A stretch of 55,872 bases of DNA from Colwellia_A sp041890515 (GCA_041890515.1 JASDWX010000081.1:1-55872), one strand, 5' to 3'; shown: positions 8,903 to 18,195, numbered from the stretch's first letter. Numbers and translations: made by a program. Notes: generated by a model from the sequence alone, not told the origin.

Positions 8903-9430
8903 TCACTCATCAAACAGTTGATCTTCTAATTTATCAAGATCCACACGTAATTTTTGGTAAAATTTTAATTTACGTAAATTATCACCCGCTAATAAATTTG
9001 ACTGTATTGTATTTTCGTCAAGCAGTTTGTGCATTGCTAACGTTAGCTCTTGAGAGCCCGTATTTAATACTTCAGCATACAATGAAATTGCAGCGTCATG
9101 ATCATCTGCGTGTTTAACATCGTCAAGCATTTCATGCAATTCCATTTGGCGCATTAGAAAACTATTATCACTAAAAGAAGCTTGATCATTTGGCTGAGCG
9201 CTTTCTCGTAATGCTAATAAATATTGTGCACGTTTTAAGGGGTTTTTTAGCGTTTGGTATGCATCGTTAATTAGAGTTGACTTTTTAACGGCAACCAATT
9301 GATCTTGGCTAGAAGCATGAGCGAATTTGTCTGGATGTACTTTTTTTTGTAGTGTTTGGTAGAGTTCAGCTAATTTATGAACATCAAGTTCAAACTGTGC
9401 TGAAAAACCGAAAATCTGAAAATAATTCAC
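8903..9430 (-). CDS. hscB: Co-chaperone HscB (J-protein)
   Basis: The 175-residue protein has an N-terminal J domain with the HPD signature (KKVHPDKFA, about residue 33) that stimulates HscA ATPase, and a C-terminal helical domain that binds IscU. The start is GTG, with TGGAG five bases upstream (around 9436-9440). There is a gap of about 120 bases to hscA. It is the standard partner of hscA in isc operons. Confidence 0.97.
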   Translation of the reverse strand: MNYFQIFGFSAQFELDVHKLAELYQTLQKKVHPDKFAHASSQDQLVAVKKSTLINDAYQTLKNPLKRAQYLLALRESAQPNDQASFSDNSFLMRQMELHEMLDDVKHADDHDAAISLYAEVLNTGSQELTLAMHKLLDENTIQSNLLAGDNLRKLKFYQKLRVDLDKLEDQLFDE

Positions 9431-9536
9431 AAAAACTCCAGCGAACGACTTAACATTAAGTCGTTCACAAAATATATACCACTGCGACCAAGTTACTTGC
9501 TACTCAGCAATATTTAAAAGGCTTAGAGACTTGGTA

Positions 9537-9860
9537 TTAAACGTTAAAGCTTTCACCACAACCACACTCGCCTTTGGCATTCGGGTTTGTGAATTTAAAA
9601 CCTTCGTTTAGACCTTCCTTAACAAAATCAACTTCAATACCGTCAAGGTAAACTAAACTTTTTCCATCGATAATGATATTCACATCAGAGATTGAAAACA
9701 ACGTATCATCTTCATTTAATTCATCAACAAATTCCATCACATAAGCTAAACCAGAACATCCCGTTGTTTTAATACCAAGACGTAAACCGAGACCTTTGCC
9801 TCGATTGGTAATAAATGACTGAACACGGTCTGCTGCGTCTTTCGTCATTGTAACACTCAT
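9537..9860 (-). CDS. iscA: A-type Fe-S carrier IscA
   Basis: This 107-residue A-type carrier delivers clusters or iron to targets. It has the three conserved cysteines: C in TTGCSGLAY and the C-x-C pair in GECGCGESF at the C-terminus. A CGGAG site supports the ATG at 9858-9860. It lies 15 bases after iscU within the operon. Confidence 0.97.
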   Translation of the reverse strand: MSVTMTKDAADRVQSFITNRGKGLGLRLGIKTTGCSGLAYVMEFVDELNEDDTLFSISDVNIIIDGKSLVYLDGIEVDFVKEGLNEGFKFTNPNAKGECGCGESFNV

Positions 9861-9875
9861 AAATAACTCCGATGT

Positions 9876-10256
9876 TTAAACAGTTTTACTGCGGTAATCT
9901 TCAATCGCTGCTTTGATAGCATCTTCAGCCAAAATAGAGCAATGAATTTTTACAGGCGGTAAAGCAAGCTCTTCGGCAATAGCAGTATTTTTAATTTTCC
10001 CTGCTTCGTCAATTGACTTACCTTTTACCCATTCAGTAACTAATGAGCTTGACGCTATCGCTGAACCACAACCATAAGTTTTAAACTTAGCGTCTTCAAT
10101 AATACCGTCAGCGTTGATTTTTAGTTGTAACTTCATTACGTCACCACATGCCGGTGCGCCAACCATTCCTGTTGCTACTTGTGGATCGTTTTTATCCATT
10201 GAGCCAACATTACGTGGGTTTTCATAGTGATCAATTACTTTTTCTGAATAAGCCAT
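9876..10256 (-). CDS. iscU: Fe-S cluster scaffold IscU
   Basis: I chose the ATG at 10254-10256 (MAYSEKVIDHYENPRNVG), preceded by AGGAGAGA; the longer frame adds 15 unrelated residues. The 126-residue scaffold has three cluster cysteines (GAPACGDVMK, YGCGSAIA and KIHCSILAE), the conserved Asp beside the first, and the LPPVK motif recognised by HscA. [2Fe-2S] clusters are built here from sulfur supplied by IscS. Confidence 0.98.
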   Translation of the reverse strand: MAYSEKVIDHYENPRNVGSMDKNDPQVATGMVGAPACGDVMKLQLKINADGIIEDAKFKTYGCGSAIASSSLVTEWVKGKSIDEAGKIKNTAIAEELALPPVKIHCSILAEDAIKAAIEDYRSKTV

Positions 10257-10325
10257 GATTTCTCTCCTAATAGCGATGAACGAAACAAAATGCCCGCTCA
10301 TCAGTAAAATTTTTAGTGGGGATGC

Positions 10326-11540
10326 TTAGTGAGCAGCCCATTCAATTGAGTCTAGATCAATACCGTCTTGGAACATTTCCCAAAGTGGTGACATATCACG
10401 TAAATGCCCAATTGATTTTTGAATAAGTGTAATCGCGTAGTCTACTTCTTCAGTCGTGGTAAAACGGCCAAAGCTAAAACGAATTGAGCTATGTGCCATT
10501 TCGTCATTTAAACCTAAAGCACGTAGAACATACGAAGGCTCTAAACTAGCTGAAGTACATGCTGAGCCAGAAGAAACCGCTAAATCTTTAAGCGCCATAA
10601 TCAAAGACTCACCTTCAACAAAGTTAAAACTTACGTTTAAGTTACCCGGATAACGATTATCAAAATCTCCGTTAACAAAAACTTGTTCCATGGTGTTCAA
10701 GCCAGCCCATAAACGATCACGCATTTCAGTTACGTGAGCGATGTCTTGAGTAATTTCTTCTTTGGCAATACGGCAAGCTTCACCTAAACCAACGATTTGA
10801 TGCGTTGGCAATGTACCACTACGCATACCGCGTTCGTGTCCTCCGCCATGCATTTGAGCTTCAAGACGAATACGAGGCTTACGACGTACATACATAGCGC
10901 CCATACCTTTTGGACCATAGAATTTATGTGCTGAAATTGACATTAAATCAATTTTCAACTTTTCCATGTCTACTTCGATTTTGCCAACACTTTGTGCACC
11001 ATCAACATGAAAAACAATTTTACGTGCTCGACACATTTCGCCGATTGCAGCGACGTCTTGAATAACACCAATTTCATTATTAAGATGCATAATGCTAACT
11101 AATATAGTGTCATCACGCATAGCAGCTGCTAATTTATCAAGATCAATCGAACCACTGCTCTCAGGATCTAAATAAGTCACTTCAAAACCTTGACGCTCTA
11201 GTTCGCGACAAGTATCTAAAACAGCCTTATGCTCTGTTTTACAGGTAATAACGTGCTTACCTTTTTTACGATAAAAGTTGGCAGCGCCTTTAATGGCTAG
11301 GTTATTTGACTCGGTAGCTCCTGAGGTAAAAACAATCTCACGAGGGTCGGCATTAATAAGCTCTGCGACTTGATTTCGTGCAATATCAACCGCTTCTTCA
11401 GCTTGCCAGCCAAATTTGTGTGAACGAGATGCAGGGTTACCGTAAAAACCGTCAGTAGTCATATACTGCATCATTTTTTCTGCAACACGTTTGTCTACAG
11501 GTGTTGTAGCTGAGTAATCAAAATAAATAGGAAGCTTCAT
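10326..11540 (-). CDS. iscS: Cysteine desulfurase IscS
   Basis: The 404-residue PLP enzyme converts cysteine to alanine and passes the sulfur to IscU and to tRNA thiolation. The PLP lysine sits in SAHKFYGPKG and the catalytic cysteine is in SSGSACTSASLEPSYVL. The length and the C-terminal EWAAH end match group I desulfurases. It lies between iscR and iscU with a GGAGA site upstream. cysE, just beyond iscR, makes the cysteine precursor. Confidence 0.99.
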   Translation of the reverse strand: MKLPIYFDYSATTPVDKRVAEKMMQYMTTDGFYGNPASRSHKFGWQAEEAVDIARNQVAELINADPREIVFTSGATESNNLAIKGAANFYRKKGKHVITCKTEHKAVLDTCRELERQGFEVTYLDPESSGSIDLDKLAAAMRDDTILVSIMHLNNEIGVIQDVAAIGEMCRARKIVFHVDGAQSVGKIEVDMEKLKIDLMSISAHKFYGPKGMGAMYVRRKPRIRLEAQMHGGGHERGMRSGTLPTHQIVGLGEACRIAKEEITQDIAHVTEMRDRLWAGLNTMEQVFVNGDFDNRYPGNLNVSFNFVEGESLIMALKDLAVSSGSACTSASLEPSYVLRALGLNDEMAHSSIRFSFGRFTTTEEVDYAITLIQKSIGHLRDMSPLWEMFQDGIDLDSIEWAAH

Positions 11541-11572
11541 TCGCTAACGTTCTCCAGTTTAACAACACGCAT

Positions 11573-12085
11573 TTAGTGCATGTCGTGCATAATATTTTTG
11601 GTTTCTATTAATGTTTCTAATGGTGATATTGCTTTATTTGATCGTGCATAAGCTTTATCTTGTCGTTCTGATATTAATTTTACATTTTGTTGACCAACAA
11701 GTTCTGACAACATTATTTTCTTTAAAAAATCTTCGATTTGATCACTCAAACCTTCCCACAAATTATGTGTTAAGCATTCGACACCATTTTGGCAATTTCC
11801 TTTACCTGCGCATCGGGTTGCGTTAATAGATTCATTCACCGCATTGATTACATCGGCAACTGAAATTTTTGCAGAACACATACCTAAACGATAACCACCG
11901 CCTGGTCCTCTGACGCTATTTACTAAGCCACACTTTCTTAAACGAGAGAACAGTTGTTCTAAATAGGACAACGATATACTCTGTCGCTCTGAAATATCAG
12001 CTAAAGATACTGGCCCAGATACTGCGTGGATAGCTACATCTAACATTGCAGTTACAGCGTAACGCCCTTTTGAAGTCAGTTTCAT
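11573..12085 (-). CDS. iscR: Fe-S-sensing Rrf2-family repressor IscR
   Basis: The 170-residue protein starts MKLTSKGRYAVTAMLD, typical of IscR, with a winged-helix DNA-binding region in the first 70 residues. The cluster ligands are in CAGKGNCQNGVECLTH: three Cys and one His. With a [2Fe-2S] cluster it represses its own operon at type-1 sites; without one it binds type-2 sites. A type-1 site and a good promoter lie upstream (12112-12168). The tail is slightly longer than the 162 residues of E. coli. Confidence 0.98.
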   Translation of the reverse strand: MKLTSKGRYAVTAMLDVAIHAVSGPVSLADISERQSISLSYLEQLFSRLRKCGLVNSVRGPGGGYRLGMCSAKISVADVINAVNESINATRCAGKGNCQNGVECLTHNLWEGLSDQIEDFLKKIMLSELVGQQNVKLISERQDKAYARSNKAISPLETLIETKNIMHDMH

Positions 12086-12111
12086 TGTGTGCCCCTATCG
12101 AATTATGAGTA

Positions 12112-12139
12112 ATTCTACATAACCCTAAAAAATAGTCAA
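12112..12139 (-). promoter_or_regulatory. iscR promoter
   Basis: On the minus strand a -35 TTGACT (complement of 12134-12139), a 16-base spacer and a -10 TAGAAT (complement of 12112-12117) lie about 27 bases before the iscR start. The -35 box adjoins the IscR operator. Confidence 0.75.
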
Positions 12140-12143
12140 CTAA

Positions 12144-12168
12144 ATACCCGAGTGTTTTACTCAAGTAT
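12144..12168. promoter_or_regulatory. IscR type-1 operator
   Basis: A 25-bp imperfect palindrome has half sites ATACCCGAGT and ACTCAAGTAT. On the minus strand it fits the E. coli type-1 consensus (ATASYYGACT-RWWWY-AGTCRRSTAT) at 23 of 25 positions. The two differences are symmetrical (GACT to GAGT on one side, AGTC to ACTC on the other), so dyad symmetry is kept. It sits immediately upstream of the iscR -35 box. Confidence 0.85.
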
Positions 12169-12257
12169 TATACATTTAGTTAAAAAATAACGAATTAACA
12201 GATAGATAGCTTAATTTGACAGGAATAAATTATTGCGGGATTAAAGAACCATGATAC

Positions 12258-13064
12258 TTAAATCTCAGGATCGAATGATTCTACACCTTTTTCACGACGT
12301 TTAGCGGCTGCTTTTTCATCATCAACAAATTCACCAACACGTAATTCAGGTAATGCTTCTTGGCAGACTTCTCCACCGAGTTGATTTACTTCTCGGCATA
12401 AATCAGTCACCTTACTATCCATTAAGTGCATATGATCTAGAACGCGACCAATAGCTTTGGCAACAGGATCTGGGTTGTCCGCTGAAACTGCATAAGCGTC
12501 GAAACCAAATTTTTTGGCCGCTTGGTCACGTTGATCTTTTTCAGATTTACTTTTTTCATTAACAATACGGGCAGGAATACCAACAGCAGTGGCATTTGCC
12601 GGTAAGTCTTTTACCACAACTGAATTAGACCCGACTTTACCCCCTTTGCCTATTGTTATAGGACCAAGCACTTGTGCACCGGCGCCAATAACCACATTAT
12701 CTTCTAACGTTGGATGACGCTTACCAGCATTCCAGCTTGTACCACCAAGCGTTACACCATGATAAAGTGTAACATCATTACCTATTTCAGCCGTTTCACC
12801 AATGACAATACCCATGCCGTGATCGATAAAAAATCGGCGACCGAGAGTTGCTCCGGGGTGTATTTCAACACCCGTTAGCCAACGAGAAAATGTCGAAATT
12901 AAACGAGCAAGTAAGTGCCAATTGTTCTTCCATAACTTATGACTCAAGCGATGTATCCAAATAGCATGCATACCAGGATAATTAGTCAATACTTCTAGTG
13001 TATTACGGGCGGCTGGATCTCTATCAAAGACACTTTTAATATCTTCTTTGATACGGCTGAACAT
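12258..13064 (-). CDS. cysE: Serine O-acetyltransferase
   Basis: The chosen start is MFSRIKEDIKSVFDRDPAA, preceded by AAAAGGAT; an upstream frame adds 13 residues. The 268-residue enzyme acetylates serine with acetyl-CoA, the committed step of cysteine synthesis. It has the hexapeptide-repeat left-handed beta-helix (FFIDHGMGIVIGETAEIG, then VTLYHGVTLGG) with the catalytic His-Asp region. It lies between trmJ and iscR on the same strand, which joins cysteine supply to the desulfurase genes. The enterobacterial isc cluster lacks it here, but an iscR-cysE neighbourhood is known in other lineages. Confidence 0.95.
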   Translation of the reverse strand: MFSRIKEDIKSVFDRDPAARNTLEVLTNYPGMHAIWIHRLSHKLWKNNWHLLARLISTFSRWLTGVEIHPGATLGRRFFIDHGMGIVIGETAEIGNDVTLYHGVTLGGTSWNAGKRHPTLEDNVVIGAGAQVLGPITIGKGGKVGSNSVVVKDLPANATAVGIPARIVNEKSKSEKDQRDQAAKKFGFDAYAVSADNPDPVAKAIGRVLDHMHLMDSKVTDLCREVNQLGGEVCQEALPELRVGEFVDDEKAAAKRREKGVESFDPEI

Positions 13065-13121
13065 AATTCTATCCTTTTCTATATTGGTGTAAGCAATTAC
13101 CAATATAATAAATGCTTACAA

Positions 13122-13931
13122 TTAATCTTTATTTTTGTCTGCTTTGTCGTTTGCTTTAGCTAACCTTTCTATTGAAGCTAAAATCCCGCGCATCATTTTG
13201 ACTTCTTTTACATCAGGACGTGCACGTGTAAATAAACGACGTAACTTCGTCATCACTAGGCCTGGATGAGTTGGCACTATAAATCCTGTCGCCTTTAAAG
13301 CATCTTCAAAGTGTTGATAAAAACGTTCAGTTTCATCCATAATTGGATATTCATCTTCATCAACAGATTTTTTAGGTAAATTTTTACTTAGATTCTCACC
13401 TTTCGCTTTAAATGCTTTTTGCTGGTCAATTAAAAAACTTGTACGCACCTCATAACTTAACGTCTGTACAGCCATGGCTAAATTCAATGAGCTGTAATCA
13501 GGGTTAGCAGGAATTTGTACATGAAAATGACAAAGTTGTAACTCGTCATTGGTTAAGCCACTACTTTCACGCCCAAAAACTAAAGCTACTGGAAAATTAT
13601 GCGCTTCTTCTACAAGCTTTTCTCCACAACCTCTTGGTTCTAACATTGGCCAAGGTAAGGTACGAGAACGCGCGCTCGTTCCAACAACCAAACCACATTC
13701 ACTAATCGCTTCAGCTAATGTACCAACAACTTTTGCATTTTTTAGTACATCAGTTGCACCAGCCGCTAAAGCTTGTGCTTGACCATTTGGCATTTCGATA
13801 GGATCAACTAATATAAGTTCACTTAACCCCATCGTTTTCATGGCACGTGCCGCTGAACCAATATTACGACAATCGGACGTATTTACTAATACGACCCGAA
13901 CATTGCTTAAAAGTGATGATTGTTCTGACAT
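13122..13931 (-). CDS. trmJ: tRNA (Cm32/Um32) 2'-O-methyltransferase TrmJ
   Basis: This SpoU-family enzyme of about 269 residues methylates the 2'-OH of residue 32 in tRNA. The SAM-binding trefoil knot shows in NTSDCRNIGSAARAMKTMGL, VFGRESSGLTNDEL and IPANPDYSSLNLAMAVQ. I chose the ATG at 13929-13931 (MSEQSSLLSNVRVV); a TTG three codons earlier is possible. As in E. coli it lies upstream of the isc genes and is divergent from suhB. Confidence 0.95.
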   Translation of the reverse strand: MSEQSSLLSNVRVVLVNTSDCRNIGSAARAMKTMGLSELILVDPIEMPNGQAQALAAGATDVLKNAKVVGTLAEAISECGLVVGTSARSRTLPWPMLEPRGCGEKLVEEAHNFPVALVFGRESSGLTNDELQLCHFHVQIPANPDYSSLNLAMAVQTLSYEVRTSFLIDQQKAFKAKGENLSKNLPKKSVDEDEYPIMDETERFYQHFEDALKATGFIVPTHPGLVMTKLRRLFTRARPDVKEVKMMRGILASIERLAKANDKADKNKD

Positions 13932-14159
13932 TATTTTCAATTACTCAGTTTGTAGTTAAACTATAAAAAAGTTAACTATCTAGATGGCTAAAATTGATAA
14001 TAATATTATCACAGAACATTAACCTTGTACTGAGAAAAAATCATCAAATATTATTAAAATGATTAGTACGAAAAATTATGTGTTAGTTATTAAACATCTA
14101 TGAGATTTTTCAAGATTTACCTGTGATGTAAATTTATAGTCGCTAATTGTATCTAACTT

Positions 14160-14168
14160 TGCTATAAT
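14160..14168 (+). promoter_or_regulatory. Extended -10 promoter for suhB
   Basis: TGCTATAAT (TG-n-TATAAT) lies 100 bases before the suhB start, with no good -35 box, as expected of an extended -10 promoter. The remainder of 13932-14268 shows no other clear element. Confidence 0.6.
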
Positions 14169-14268
14169 TTTCGCGCTTGAAAATCCGCTCGGCGGCAAGC
14201 CTCGTTCTATTTAAAAGTTGTTATACTGTTTAATTCTATTTACTAGATATGTAAAAGGTAGTCTCTAT

Positions 14269-15072
14269 ATGCATCCTATGCTTAATATTGGTATTCGTGC
14301 TGCGCGTAACGCAGGTAAAGTTATTGTTCGTGCCATTGAACAATTAGATAAAGTTGAAGTTCAAGCAAAAGGCACAAATGATTTTGTGACTAGTGCTGAC
14401 CTAAGCGCTGAAGAAGCCATTATTGAAACATTAAAAAAATCATACCCTGACCACACTATTGTTGGTGAAGAATGTGGTGTGATTAAAGGTAAAGATGACA
14501 ATTTCCAATGGATTATCGATCCAATAAACGGTACAACAAATTTTATTAAAGGCATCCCACACTTCTCAGTCTCAATTGCTTTAAAAGTAAAAGGCAAATT
14601 AGATCAAGCAATTATTTTTGATCCTTCACGTGGTGAACTATTTACGGCTAGCCGTGGAAAAGGTGCTCAACTTAATGGCTTTCGTATTCGCGTAAAGCAA
14701 CATAAAGAACTTTCTGGCGCGATTGTCGCAACTGGCTTTCCATTTAAGCACAAGCAACACAGCAACGCCTATTTAGAAATGTTTAAAACCTTATTCACGA
14801 AATCTTCTGATTTACGTAGTTCAGGTTCTCCGGCATTAGATTTAGCTTACGTAGCTGCTGGCCGTGTTGACGGTTACTTTCAAATAGGTTTAAAGCCTTG
14901 GGAATCGGCTGCTGGTGAATTATTAATTATTGAAGCTGGTGGCTTAGTCACTGACTTTGTTGGTGATCATAACCATACAGTTTCAGGAAATGTTGTTGCA
15001 GCTTGCCCTCGTTTATTGAAAACTATTTTAAAAGATATCCGACCTCATTTAGGTGAAGCTTTAAATAAATAA
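14269..15072 (+). CDS. suhB: SuhB, inositol-monophosphatase family / rRNA antitermination factor
   Basis: The start is MHPMLNIGIRAARNAG with AAAAGG ten bases upstream, giving 267 residues, the same as E. coli SuhB. SuhB is an inositol-monophosphatase fold protein that in E. coli works with NusA in rRNA antitermination. The GEECG metal motif is present. The signature expected as DPLDGTTNF reads DPINGTTNF, so a metal-binding Asp is Asn. The second expected PWD reads PWES in PWESAAGE. Both changes are likely to weaken phosphatase activity while leaving the fold intact. It is divergent from trmJ, as in enterobacteria. Confidence 0.95.
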   Translation: MHPMLNIGIRAARNAGKVIVRAIEQLDKVEVQAKGTNDFVTSADLSAEEAIIETLKKSYPDHTIVGEECGVIKGKDDNFQWIIDPINGTTNFIKGIPHFSVSIALKVKGKLDQAIIFDPSRGELFTASRGKGAQLNGFRIRVKQHKELSGAIVATGFPFKHKQHSNAYLEMFKTLFTKSSDLRSSGSPALDLAYVAAGRVDGYFQIGLKPWESAAGELLIIEAGGLVTDFVGDHNHTVSGNVVAACPRLLKTILKDIRPHLGEALNK

Positions 15073-15093
15073 TTAAGGCTATAAATATAATTG

Positions 15094-15118
15094 AAAAAGC
15101 GCTTTTAGCGCTTTTTTT
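15094..15118 (+). terminator. Rho-independent terminator after suhB
   Basis: AAAAAGCGC pairs with GCGCTTTTT around a TTTTA loop and runs into seven T residues, 21 bases past the stop. Confidence 0.92.
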
Positions 15119-15235
15119 ATTCCTTACAAACGAGAGTTAACAATAAATTCACTTTTTTTAGCACTTTTATTGGTGTTTTATAGAATAACGGGCACAATAT
15201 CCGCACTAATGATAAATAATGGAAACAGGTTCCCC

Positions 15236-18103
15236 ATGAAATGGATTATTCTAGGCTTTTCGATACTTATAGCACTATCACTAGCAGGTTGTAATACGAT
15301 AGAAGGGCCATCAAAAAATGTATCAGATAAACAAACGATTAATAAGCTTTCCTCTTCAAATAGCGCTATAAATATTGAGTACAATAAGTTTGTTTTGGGT
15401 AATGGCTTAGAAGTTGTTTTCCACGTCGACCGTTCAGATCCCGTTGTCGCAGTAGCGCTTACCGCTCATGTGGGTTCAGCAAGAGAAATTAAAGGCAGAA
15501 CAGGCTTTGCTCATTTATTTGAACATTTACTCTTTTTGGAATCAGAGAATCTAGGCAAAGGTGGCTTAGATGAAATGAGCGCTCGTATCGGTGGTTCTGG
15601 AGCTAATGGTTCAACAAGTCGAGATAGGACTAATTACTTTCAAACCGTACCCAATAATGCGCTTGAAAAAATGATCTGGGCTGAAGCCGATAAATTGGGT
15701 TTCTTTATAAACACAGTTACAGAAGAAGTACTCTCAAAAGAAAAGCAAGTGGTAAAAAATGAGAAACGACAAAGTAATGACAATCGTCCTTACGGTCATA
15801 CTCAATACGTTATTGATAAAAACCTTTACCCTGAAGGTCATCCATACAACTGGCAAGTCATTGGTTCATTAATCGATCTACAAAACTCAACGCTACAAGA
15901 TGTTAAAGATTTCTTCAAAAGCTGGTATGTGCCTAATAATGTCACCTTAGTCATTGCTGGTGATTTTGATGAAGCAGAAGCAAAGGCTTGGGTACATAAA
16001 TATTTTGATGAAATTGAGGCAGGAAAGAAAATACAACCTTTAGCAAAAAAACCTGCAAATTTAACCCAAACAAAAAGAATATATCATGAAGATAATTTTG
16101 CTAAATTACCTGAACTCAGTTTAACTTGGCCAACGGTTCCGCAGTATCATCCAGACAGCTACGCACTAAACGTGTTAATTGAGTTGTTAAGTGGTGGAAA
16201 AAAAGCACTACTTAACCAAAAATTGATTGATGATGTAAAATTAACCTCTCGTGTAACCATGTACCAATATCAATCAGAGCTAGCGGGGCAATTAATGTTG
16301 CAAGTTCGAGGTTTTGAAAATACGCCTTTAAACAAAGTTAACCAAACAATCAATGAAGCACTTGCAGCGTTTGAAAATAAAGGCTTCAGTGAACAAGACC
16401 TAGCAACGATTAAAGCTGGACAAGAAACAGTCTTTTACCGTGGACTTTCCAGCGTTTTAGGTAAAGGCTTCAAGTTAGCTCAATATAATATATTTACTAA
16501 AAATCCAGGTTTTATTAACCAAGAAGCTAAAAATATTCTAGCAGTCAGTAAAGAAGATGTTTTACGCGTTTACAATAAGTATATTAAAAACAAATATCTT
16601 GTTGCGACAAGTTTTGTACCAAAAGGACAACAATATTTAGCATTAGAGAATTCGGTAAAATCACAAATTATTGAAGAGAAAATAGTCATTAATGCAGAAC
16701 AAAGTTTTGATGCATCTCAGCAATCAACTTATACTAAAACACCATCAAGTTTCGATCGCTCTGTTGAACCTAATTATGGTAAAACGCCAACACTTTCAGT
16801 GCCTAAGGTTTGGCAAAGTGAGTTTAAAAATGGTTTGCAATTTTATGGTATCACAAACGCTGAAGTCCCCTTAGTACAGATTAATGTAGATATTTCAGGA
16901 GGATTATTATTTGATACTGCTGAAAAAGTGGGTGTGGCTAATTTAGTTGCCGAGCTTATGAACAAGGGCACTAAAAATAAAACCCCTAAAGCACTTGAAG
17001 AAGCGATCAATAAACTAGGCGCCACCATTAACGTTTATGCAACGCAAGAGTCCATAAAAATTACAGCAAGTACCTTAGCAAGAAATCATCAAGCAACTGT
17101 AGACCTAATGACAGAAATGATTGTAGAACCTCGCTGGGATGCAAATGAATTTTCATTAACTAAACAAGATATAATCAGTCAAATAAAACAACAGCAGACT
17201 AATCCACGTCAATTGGCTGATAACCAAATGAATAAGTTACTTTATGGTAAAAAAAATATTTTATCTAACAACTTATTAGGCTCCATAGCGTCAATCGAAA
17301 AAATAATGCTAACTGATTTAAAAAACTTTTATAAAACAAAACTAACCCCAAATTTAACAAATATTCATATTGTTGGTGATATCAGCAAAACAGTGGCATT
17401 AGCCTCTTTCAAAGACCTTGAAAAACATTGGGCTAAAACAGATGCCGCTTTACCTGAAATTATTGCAGCTTCATTACCCACTAAATCAAAAATTTATTTC
17501 TATGATGTACCTAACGCAAAACAATCTCAGCTGAAAATTGGCTACCCAGCAATGAACGCCACGCATGAAAATTATTACAGTGCACAAGTGATGAACTACA
17601 TTCTAGGTGGCGGTAGTTTTGCTTCAAAACTAACGCAAGAGTTAAGAGAAGGAAAAGGCTATACCTATGGTGTGAGTTCACGTTTTAGTGGCAGTAAAGC
17701 AAATGGTGAGTTTCTCATTACTAGCGGTGTTCGTACCAATGTAACCCTTGAAGCAATTGCTTTAATCAAATCATTGGTGGAAGAATATCAAAACGATTTT
17801 ACAGCCAAAGACTTAGAAACAACTAAAAGTTACTATTTGAAAAGTAATGCGAGAAGGTTTGAAACATTCAACGCAAAATTAGCAGTTTTACAAAATATGA
17901 GTCAGTACAATTTACCTGCAAACTATGTATTAGATCGAGCAAAATTGGTTGAAAGTTTAACTTTAAAAGCTATCAAGTCATTAGTAAATGAGTATTTACA
18001 TCATGAACAAATGATTTACTTAGTGGTAGGTGATGCTAAATCACAATTGCCACGTTTAAAGGCGTTAGGCTTAGGAGAACCCGTGCTAATTAATGCTGAT
18101 TAA
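15236..18103 (+). CDS. M16 zinc metallopeptidase lipoprotein (two M16 modules)
   Basis: I chose MKWIILGFSILIALSLAGC as the start because it is a perfect lipoprotein signal peptide with an LAGC lipobox; the longer frame places it internally. The mature protein of about 935 residues would be tethered in the envelope. The first module has the inverted zinc motif HLFEH (GFAHLFEHLLFLES) and a downstream Glu in VVKNEKRQS, the third ligand. The second module (after about residue 530) lacks HxxEH and is the usual inactive half forming the clam-shell chamber. It degrades peptides in the periplasm, presumably. It follows suhB past a terminator. Confidence 0.92.
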   Translation: MKWIILGFSILIALSLAGCNTIEGPSKNVSDKQTINKLSSSNSAINIEYNKFVLGNGLEVVFHVDRSDPVVAVALTAHVGSAREIKGRTGFAHLFEHLLFLESENLGKGGLDEMSARIGGSGANGSTSRDRTNYFQTVPNNALEKMIWAEADKLGFFINTVTEEVLSKEKQVVKNEKRQSNDNRPYGHTQYVIDKNLYPEGHPYNWQVIGSLIDLQNSTLQDVKDFFKSWYVPNNVTLVIAGDFDEAEAKAWVHKYFDEIEAGKKIQPLAKKPANLTQTKRIYHEDNFAKLPELSLTWPTVPQYHPDSYALNVLIELLSGGKKALLNQKLIDDVKLTSRVTMYQYQSELAGQLMLQVRGFENTPLNKVNQTINEALAAFENKGFSEQDLATIKAGQETVFYRGLSSVLGKGFKLAQYNIFTKNPGFINQEAKNILAVSKEDVLRVYNKYIKNKYLVATSFVPKGQQYLALENSVKSQIIEEKIVINAEQSFDASQQSTYTKTPSSFDRSVEPNYGKTPTLSVPKVWQSEFKNGLQFYGITNAEVPLVQINVDISGGLLFDTAEKVGVANLVAELMNKGTKNKTPKALEEAINKLGATINVYATQESIKITASTLARNHQATVDLMTEMIVEPRWDANEFSLTKQDIISQIKQQQTNPRQLADNQMNKLLYGKKNILSNNLLGSIASIEKIMLTDLKNFYKTKLTPNLTNIHIVGDISKTVALASFKDLEKHWAKTDAALPEIIAASLPTKSKIYFYDVPNAKQSQLKIGYPAMNATHENYYSAQVMNYILGGGSFASKLTQELREGKGYTYGVSSRFSGSKANGEFLITSGVRTNVTLEAIALIKSLVEEYQNDFTAKDLETTKSYYLKSNARRFETFNAKLAVLQNMSQYNLPANYVLDRAKLVESLTLKAIKSLVNEYLHHEQMIYLVVGDAKSQLPRLKALGLGEPVLINAD

Positions 18104-18125
18104 TGCTGATTAATGCTGATTAATG
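18091..18125 (+). repeat. Tandem decamer repeat across a stop codon
   Basis: TAATGCTGAT is repeated three times exactly at 18091-18120, followed by TAATG. The stop of the M16 gene lies in the second unit. Because the unit is 10 bases, copy number would not change the encoded end. Confidence 0.9.
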
Positions 18126-18195
18126 TAATCAATAATCTTCAGCCTTGCCATTAATACAAGGTTGAAGTTCATTGTTATTTCCGTACTATTAAGTA

